From: Flammeovirga sp. OC4
GTDB taxonomy: Bacteria; Bacteroidota; Bacteroidia; Cytophagales; Flammeovirgaceae
Direction of reading: 5' to 3'
DNA: 64,000 bases
Assembly (NCBI RefSeq): GCF_000812565.1
Contig: NZ_JTAM01000010.1
Span: 1 to 64,000 of the forward strand
The translations under genes were made by a program, and so were the position numbers. Below, piece by piece: positions 59,130 to 64,000 of this stretch (its first letter is position 1; each line of letters starts with the position of its first letter). The notes beneath the pieces are model-generated. The model was not told the DNA's origin. It made no database searches and saw only the letters and a list, made by a program, of their open reading frames with translations.

Positions 59130-61562
59130 CTAAAACTCCGGTGTTATTGCAAACATTAGCCCATACTTTCTTGATGCTCCTTCTTGATAAGTCGCTCTGT
59201 ATAAAAACATAACCTTCACCATTCTGAAGATATTTTCTACACCTCCACCTACTTCTACATAAGGGGTTGAAGGATCTAAACTATTAAAACTTGCTTCATC
59301 TTTATCCCATGGATTTACATTAGCTGCAAGGTTATCACTAGATACTCCTCCCCAAAGTAAGTTTGCAATACCAAATGTCTTCACATTCATTTTTTTGAGT
59401 ACAGGGATTCTATTGATAAAAAGCCCTTCAAAATGATGAAACATTCTTATACTAGCATATCGATCACTCATAAATTCCCCGAAATCCATAAGGTTATATG
59501 AACTACCACTGTAGATGTACCTTAAGTTATTTCCCCGATGAACAAACAACAAAGGAAAGGGAACGGTAGAGGGAGTCCAACCAGATGAAAGTACATAATC
59601 CATTCTACCTAAAGCTCCCACTTTAAAGCGATGTCTCATCGATAATTCAAGTTTATGATAACTATCCGTAGCATCAAAAAGTGTTGGTAAACCTCTTTTA
59701 TAAGTGAATGTAATGGTTGGGTATTTTCCATTTGCCGCAATGTATCTATTCAAATGTCGACTTGATACATATCTTTTCCCAAAGTCAAAAATGATAGAAC
59801 CTCTGAGTTCTGAGGTGGTAATTCTTGAAAAAGCAAGTGTATCTGTTAACTCCGTCGCAAAGTAATTCTCATTTCTATAGGTAAAACTACCTCTTAACTG
59901 AACACCTTCAGCAACATAAGAATTGGCCAATACTCTCGCTTCATCCAAGTAATAAGGGTTTGTAAAAGTCCCCCAAGCTTGAGAAATCCATAAATAAGGA
60001 TCTTGCCCTGGAAAAGTAACACCTCCACCCAAACGTTGTAAAGAATGTTGAGCACGAGCATAAAGGAAAGTCCAGTTTTCATGATTGAGGATATATTTCC
60101 CCATCACACCCCACTTCCACTTTTGATCATCGGTACCATATGCTATATATCCTCCTCCAATTAAATTCTTGTTCCACTGCGTATTGGTTAATCCACCAAA
60201 CTGAATACGGTTTCCTTCTACATTATTCTGAGCATACAAAACAGTAAGTGGACCAAAATCAAAGCCTCCTACTCGATAATAACCTGTCACAAACATGTCC
60301 ATTATTTGTGCAGTAGCTTTTACAGAAGGCATTTGTTTTACAGTATCAATCTGAGCATAAATCGTAGTATCGGTAGATTGGGAATACAGTAAGGTATCTT
60401 TTGATGGAAAGGTATTTTTGGTATTAATATCCACCAAAAACTTCGTCCAATTCTTATTCAGTTTACCCCCTACCCACATTTTAATATTTTGTTGATAAGG
60501 AAACCAAATCTGTGATGTATCAATAACAGCTAGTTTTTGATCTACCGTTATACTATCAATAAAGTTTATGGGAGAGTTCCTCCCTATTGCTGCAGTGACT
60601 TTTTTAATGGCAAATCCTCTTTTTTCATCGGTTACCCAAACCGTTCCTCCAAAAGCCATGTCGTTTTCTCTCCGAGGAACAAAATCAATTCTATAGCACC
60701 AATCGCCGTCAACTTTTTCATAGGTCACCAATTCAAAATCGTAGTAATTCTTAAAAGAAGCATTAAAAGGAGATGAAAAATCTTTGGCTAAAAAACGCAG
60801 CCATTTTTGATAGAAATTAATTGTCGTTTTTTCATTATCTAACCCTTGTTTGAATTGATTTTCAAATTCAGGGCCTAAAAATACTTCTTTATAGTAAGAT
60901 TGCTCTCGATCTTCAGCCCGTTTTCCAGCTTGATAATTGACTTTTTGTTTAGAGGAAGAAGAATAAACAGGAATATTGGGCATCCCCTTTTGATTAACTG
61001 ATAAGGTATCAATCTTTTCCATTCTTTGCACCGCCTCTTTTACCAGTTTTTGTTTCAGAAAATCTTCATTGGTATCTGTTATATAGACATTCGTTCTGAT
61101 CGAAGATTCATAATCAAAATCCTCATTCCCTTGATAATTATGTAATGCAGCATTTTTAATAGCCAACCGGATTATTTCCCATGCAGGATTTTCATAGCCC
61201 CTTCTTCCTACCACAACCTCCTCCAATTGTTGAGCATCCTTTTCTAAAAACAAGACCATTTCCTTGTTTAGTAACTCATTATCCAGACCAAAGGAAGTTG
61301 TTTTATAGCCAAGACAAGAAACGAGTAATGTATCATTTGATGCTATTTCTCTGATAAAAAAAAGACCTTTTTCGTTCGTTGAAGTTCCTTTATCATCCCC
61401 TTTAATAATGAGATGTGCAAATCCAACAGGCTGTAACGTTTCCTTATCCAATATTTTACCTTGAATAGCATGATCTTGTCCAAAAGCTATATGACAAACT
61501 AAAAAATGAAAGAAAAGTATATTAAAAAATGATTTATATAGTTGACTCGACAATGAATTCAC
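59130..61562 (-). CDS. DUF5686 outer-membrane protein with carboxypeptidase-like plug domain
   Basis: An 810-residue protein. It starts at a GTG at 61562, four bases after the stop of the M20 peptidase gene; no ATG is near. A signal (FFNILFFHFLVCHIAFGQ) precedes a carboxypeptidase-D-like regulatory domain (QGKILDKETLQPVGFAHLII, STNEKGLFFIREI, LLVSCLGYKTTSFGL), a marker of TonB-linked and surface proteins. The DUF5686 region follows, ending in amphipathic beta strands and an aromatic-rich C-terminus (EGASRKYGLMFAITPEF) typical of outer-membrane beta-barrels. Function unknown. Operon with the peptidase. Confidence 0.82.
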   Translation of the reverse strand: MNSLSSQLYKSFFNILFFHFLVCHIAFGQDHAIQGKILDKETLQPVGFAHLIIKGDDKGTSTNEKGLFFIREIASNDTLLVSCLGYKTTSFGLDNELLNKEMVLFLEKDAQQLEEVVVGRRGYENPAWEIIRLAIKNAALHNYQGNEDFDYESSIRTNVYITDTNEDFLKQKLVKEAVQRMEKIDTLSVNQKGMPNIPVYSSSSKQKVNYQAGKRAEDREQSYYKEVFLGPEFENQFKQGLDNEKTTINFYQKWLRFLAKDFSSPFNASFKNYYDFELVTYEKVDGDWCYRIDFVPRRENDMAFGGTVWVTDEKRGFAIKKVTAAIGRNSPINFIDSITVDQKLAVIDTSQIWFPYQQNIKMWVGGKLNKNWTKFLVDINTKNTFPSKDTLLYSQSTDTTIYAQIDTVKQMPSVKATAQIMDMFVTGYYRVGGFDFGPLTVLYAQNNVEGNRIQFGGLTNTQWNKNLIGGGYIAYGTDDQKWKWGVMGKYILNHENWTFLYARAQHSLQRLGGGVTFPGQDPYLWISQAWGTFTNPYYLDEARVLANSYVAEGVQLRGSFTYRNENYFATELTDTLAFSRITTSELRGSIIFDFGKRYVSSRHLNRYIAANGKYPTITFTYKRGLPTLFDATDSYHKLELSMRHRFKVGALGRMDYVLSSGWTPSTVPFPLLFVHRGNNLRYIYSGSSYNLMDFGEFMSDRYASIRMFHHFEGLFINRIPVLKKMNVKTFGIANLLWGGVSSDNLAANVNPWDKDEASFNSLDPSTPYVEVGGGVENIFRMVKVMFLYRATYQEGASRKYGLMFAITPEF

Positions 61563-61566
61563 TCGC

Positions 61567-63021
61567 TTAAAGCGTTGTATTTTTTATTAATTGTTTATAG
61601 AAACGGATTGTATTTTCAAATTCCACAACACCAATCCTCTCATTTTCACCATGAATTGTGTCCAAATTATCTTTATTTAAATGAAAAGGACAAAAGCGAT
61701 ATACATTGGGTGATATTTCAGAATAATGTCTTGAATCTGACGCTGCAATCATGATATAAGGTGACACAACAATATCGCCAAATATCTCTTTGATTGATTG
61801 ATCCAAAAGTTTAAACGCCTCAGAATAAGCATCTGAAATTGGAGCAGCCTCTGATTTATTCAGTATTCTTAACTTTACCTCATCATTATTGACCTTCTTT
61901 TTAATGGACTCAAAAACATAATCTACGGTTTCTCCTGGTAGAATTCTGATGTTCAACACTGCATGTGCTTTTTTAGGGAGCACATTACTTTTCATTCCGG
62001 CACTGATTATTGTTGGGGCAATGGTTGTTCTTACTAAAGCATTTGAAGAGGGTGATTTCTCATATACCGACATTAGTACTGGTTCTAAAAGAGTAGAGTT
62101 GGCAAAGACTGTCTTTAAGCCAAAAGGCATTTCTGGGCCTACAAAATCAATAAAATCCTTTAGTGGTGGAGAGATGTAAGAAGGAAAAGGATCATTGACC
62201 ACATCATTAACTGCTTTTGTCAAAACACTAATGGCACTTTCTGTTTTAGGCATGGAAGCATGTCCGCCTTCAATATCTGTTGATAGTTCCACCGTTAAGA
62301 ATCCTTTCTCTGTTGTCCCGACTAGTGCTACATCTTTTTCCATTCCGGGTACTAAACCTTGTGTAATGTATCCACCTTCATCCAAGACAAACTCAGCCTC
62401 TATCCCTTGTTGTTTAAGATAATGAGCCATTGAGCTCGCACCATGTGTACCATTGATTTCTTCATCATGACCGAACGCCATATAGATCGTTCGCTTTGGT
62501 TTAAAACCAGATTCCATCAGTGATTGCACTGATTCTAAGATACCAATCACCCCTACTTTATCATCAATAGCTCCTCGCCCCCAAATGACTCCATCTACTA
62601 TTGCTCCACTAAAAGGAGGATATTTCCACTCTGATATGTTTTCCTCTAAAGCAGGAACAACATCAAAATGCGACATCAAAACGATAGGTTTTAATGAAGA
62701 ATCACTTCCTTCCCATTTAATTAAATAAGAAAAACCTCCGAAAAGATGATATTCCGTGTTACTGAAAACCACTGGATAAGTCACTTGAAGAAAGTTTCTA
62801 AACTTTACAAATTCAGATGAATCAATCAGGTCGGGATCATCATATGAAACCGTCTTTATTTGTATCGCTTCCGAAAGGTGGTATTTAGCAGAATCACTAA
62901 TGGAGCGTGAGTCTAACTTTGATATTTTTGATTGTTGAGAATCAAATAAAAATAAATTTCCAAAAATGTAAAGAGAGGCAATAGTTAGGGTGCCTGATAA
63001 GATTCCTACAAAACGCTTCAT
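61567..63021 (-). CDS. M20 family metallopeptidase (PM20D1-like)
   Basis: A 484-residue di-zinc peptidase. It starts with a membrane helix (MKRFVGILSGTLTIASLYIF). The zinc motifs are VLMSHFDVVPA, WGRGAIDDKVGV, MAFGHDEEINGTHGASSMAH and FVLDEGG. The dimerisation domain has LSTDIEGGHASMPKTESAIS and a late site DSRHYSEISPNVYRFCPFH. The layout matches carboxypeptidase-S/PM20D1-type enzymes (N-acyl amino acid or peptide hydrolases). First gene of a two-gene unit with the DUF5686 protein, 4 bases apart. Confidence 0.9.
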   Translation of the reverse strand: MKRFVGILSGTLTIASLYIFGNLFLFDSQQSKISKLDSRSISDSAKYHLSEAIQIKTVSYDDPDLIDSSEFVKFRNFLQVTYPVVFSNTEYHLFGGFSYLIKWEGSDSSLKPIVLMSHFDVVPALEENISEWKYPPFSGAIVDGVIWGRGAIDDKVGVIGILESVQSLMESGFKPKRTIYMAFGHDEEINGTHGASSMAHYLKQQGIEAEFVLDEGGYITQGLVPGMEKDVALVGTTEKGFLTVELSTDIEGGHASMPKTESAISVLTKAVNDVVNDPFPSYISPPLKDFIDFVGPEMPFGLKTVFANSTLLEPVLMSVYEKSPSSNALVRTTIAPTIISAGMKSNVLPKKAHAVLNIRILPGETVDYVFESIKKKVNNDEVKLRILNKSEAAPISDAYSEAFKLLDQSIKEIFGDIVVSPYIMIAASDSRHYSEISPNVYRFCPFHLNKDNLDTIHGENERIGVVEFENTIRFYKQLIKNTTL

Positions 63022-63171
63022 AGAAAAAGAGAGTTTGAGATGTAAAGTGAATATTTATCATTGATGACAAATACTTATGTTTGTAATTTATCACATGCTT
63101 GAATCTTTATTTCAAATACCGATTCAAGTTTGCATTTAATTAAGTTATTAAGACTTCTTTAGTACTCCAAA

Positions 63172-64000
63172 CTAAGCATTGAATTTTCTTGTTTTTATTG
63201 AAAATATATGCTGTTTTCGCTGATATGAATATTGTATTTCTAAATTAGAAACTTTACAAATTTTACTGACCAATGCCAATCCTAAACCTAAAGACTGACT
63301 TGATGTAGATCCTTTGACGAAGCGTTTAAAAATCTGATCTTCTGAAATAGTAAGTGGTGCCCCGTAGTTACTGATTATAAATTCAGTTGATGATGTTTTT
63401 ATTTTGATAGGACCTTCAGTGGACCCGTAACGTATGGCATTTTTTAATAAGTTTTTCAATACAATATCAAAAAGGTAAGGATCAATTTGAAATTGCAACA
63501 CATCACTTAGTTCTTTTTCAATCTGTAAGTTCTTCAACTCCGCCAATTCCTCAATCGCTTCAACCTGTTTCTCAATCTCTGATTTGATGTTTATTTCTTT
63601 GATATCTGTAAACTCTCCATTTTCTATTTTAGTAATCAAGTTGAGTGTAGTACCGATCTTAGAAATATGATTGGCTTCATCGTAGATTGTTTTGATGGTA
63701 CGAGCATCTTCTTCTTCCAACTTTTCGGAAATCATCAACGCTTCTGACTTATTTCTAATGATCGCCAAAGGCGTCTGCATCTCGTGGGCTATATCTTCTG
63801 TGTATTCTTTTAAGTGGTTATAATCCGCATCAATTCTTTTCACCATTTTACTGAAAAGGTCTTGCATTTCTACAAACTCAGTCGTATTCGTCTCCACTTT
63901 TTCCAATGGTTTATTACCTCCCACTTTATAAAGCTGCATCTGTTCTAAAATCCTTTTGAAAGGTTGAAGGAAATAACCTGAAAGAATGGCATTAGAAAGT
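63172..64000 (-). CDS. Sensor histidine kinase, 5' part cut by the window edge
   Basis: The open frame continues through the right edge of the window without a start; an internal ATG at 63939 is not the start, since the frame before it (ILSGYFLQPFKRILEQ) is typical of the region after the second transmembrane helix. The dimerisation box is YTEDIAHEMQTPLAII with the phospho-accepting His. The ATPase part has LLKNAIRYG (N box), a weak G1 box and SLGLGLALVSKIC (G2). It ends in KTRKFNA. The response regulator is probably upstream, outside the window. Signal unknown. Confidence 0.88.
   Translation of the reverse strand, partial: LSNAILSGYFLQPFKRILEQMQLYKVGGNKPLEKVETNTTEFVEMQDLFSKMVKRIDADYNHLKEYTEDIAHEMQTPLAIIRNKSEALMISEKLEEEDARTIKTIYDEANHISKIGTTLNLITKIENGEFTDIKEINIKSEIEKQVEAIEELAELKNLQIEKELSDVLQFQIDPYLFDIVLKNLLKNAIRYGSTEGPIKIKTSSTEFIISNYGAPLTISEDQIFKRFVKGSTSSQSLGLGLALVSKICKVSNLEIQYSYQRKQHIFSIKTRKFNA

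Noticed and set aside
1-64000. CRISPR array, tRNA, rRNA or prophage
   Set aside because: No regularly spaced repeats, no cloverleaf-like sequence with the T-loop consensus, and no phage structural genes were seen on either strand.

Overview
The window comes from an AT-rich chromosome of a Bacteroidota bacterium, most likely a Cytophagales/Flammeovirga-like marine organism. Supporting signs are a secreted protein with a type IX secretion (T9SS) C-terminal sorting domain, a single-chain SecDF, a FecI-like ECF sigma factor, DUF4905 and DUF5686 proteins, a DUF4377+META lipoprotein, many LxxC lipoproteins, and two promoters that fit the Bacteroidota consensus TTTG-N19-TAnnTTTG exactly. The genus is inferred from overall gene style only. 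No rRNA, tRNA, CRISPR array, prophage or intact insertion sequence was seen.

Layout. 0-9.5 kb: orphan ECF sigma factor, AlkD-like DNA glycosylase, ribD, a T9SS cargo protein, an RluA-type pseudouridine synthase, a LURP-one/scramblase-like protein, an esterase and a long-chain acyl-CoA ligase. 9.5-11.5 kb: a two-gene unit of a J-domain protein and a PspA/IM30 homologue, then a secreted His-rich protein with a CxxCH motif. 11.6-19.4 kb: cysE, a lysophospholipid acyltransferase, tcdA, tatD, a PfkB kinase, lipoproteins and a secreted lactonase. 19.4-23.1 kb: a SelW-like protein, then glpD overlapping an alkyl-DHAP-synthase-like flavoprotein. 23.1-30.8 kb: a 54-residue membrane protein, an ABC-F ATPase, a GH13 lipoprotein, hisH-hisA and pgeF.

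30.8-33.4 kb is the accessory part of the window. Three AT-rich minus-strand genes without clear housekeeping roles (two lipoproteins and one protein resembling Imm11/DUF1629 immunity proteins) are separated by copies of one imperfect palindrome. Two of these palindromes form an inverted doublet with about 38-bp arms, like a MITE or REPIN. The two ends of the region carry similar hairpins, so it may be an inserted or shuffled block.

33.4-64 kb returns to core functions: metZ, OsmC, rhodanese, GNAT, a DHFR-like reductase, an N-terminal transketolase subunit without its partner, Bcp, a GT2 glycosyltransferase, an orphan DppC-type permease, a SpoIIE-type phosphatase, gdhA and secDF. A secreted caspase-fold protein has serine in place of the catalytic cysteine. 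After it come an SGNH lipoprotein, a GT4/LysM/DUF4905 operon, an NfeD-type membrane protease, a MacB-like permease, a secreted protein often labelled asparagine synthetase B, a DUF5686 outer-membrane protein, an M20 peptidase, and a sensor kinase cut by the right edge.

A second repeat family, ending in GTACCAAG(A/T)CAAAA, has two nearly identical cores (20-166 and 11607-11765), one diverged copy (26032-26186), a terminal-only palindrome (28386-28444) and a solo end (36286-36309). Rho-independent terminators are common and clear, and several sit directly against the next start codon. Start codons were moved inward from the longest open frame wherever an ATG plus signal peptide or domain boundary argued for it.
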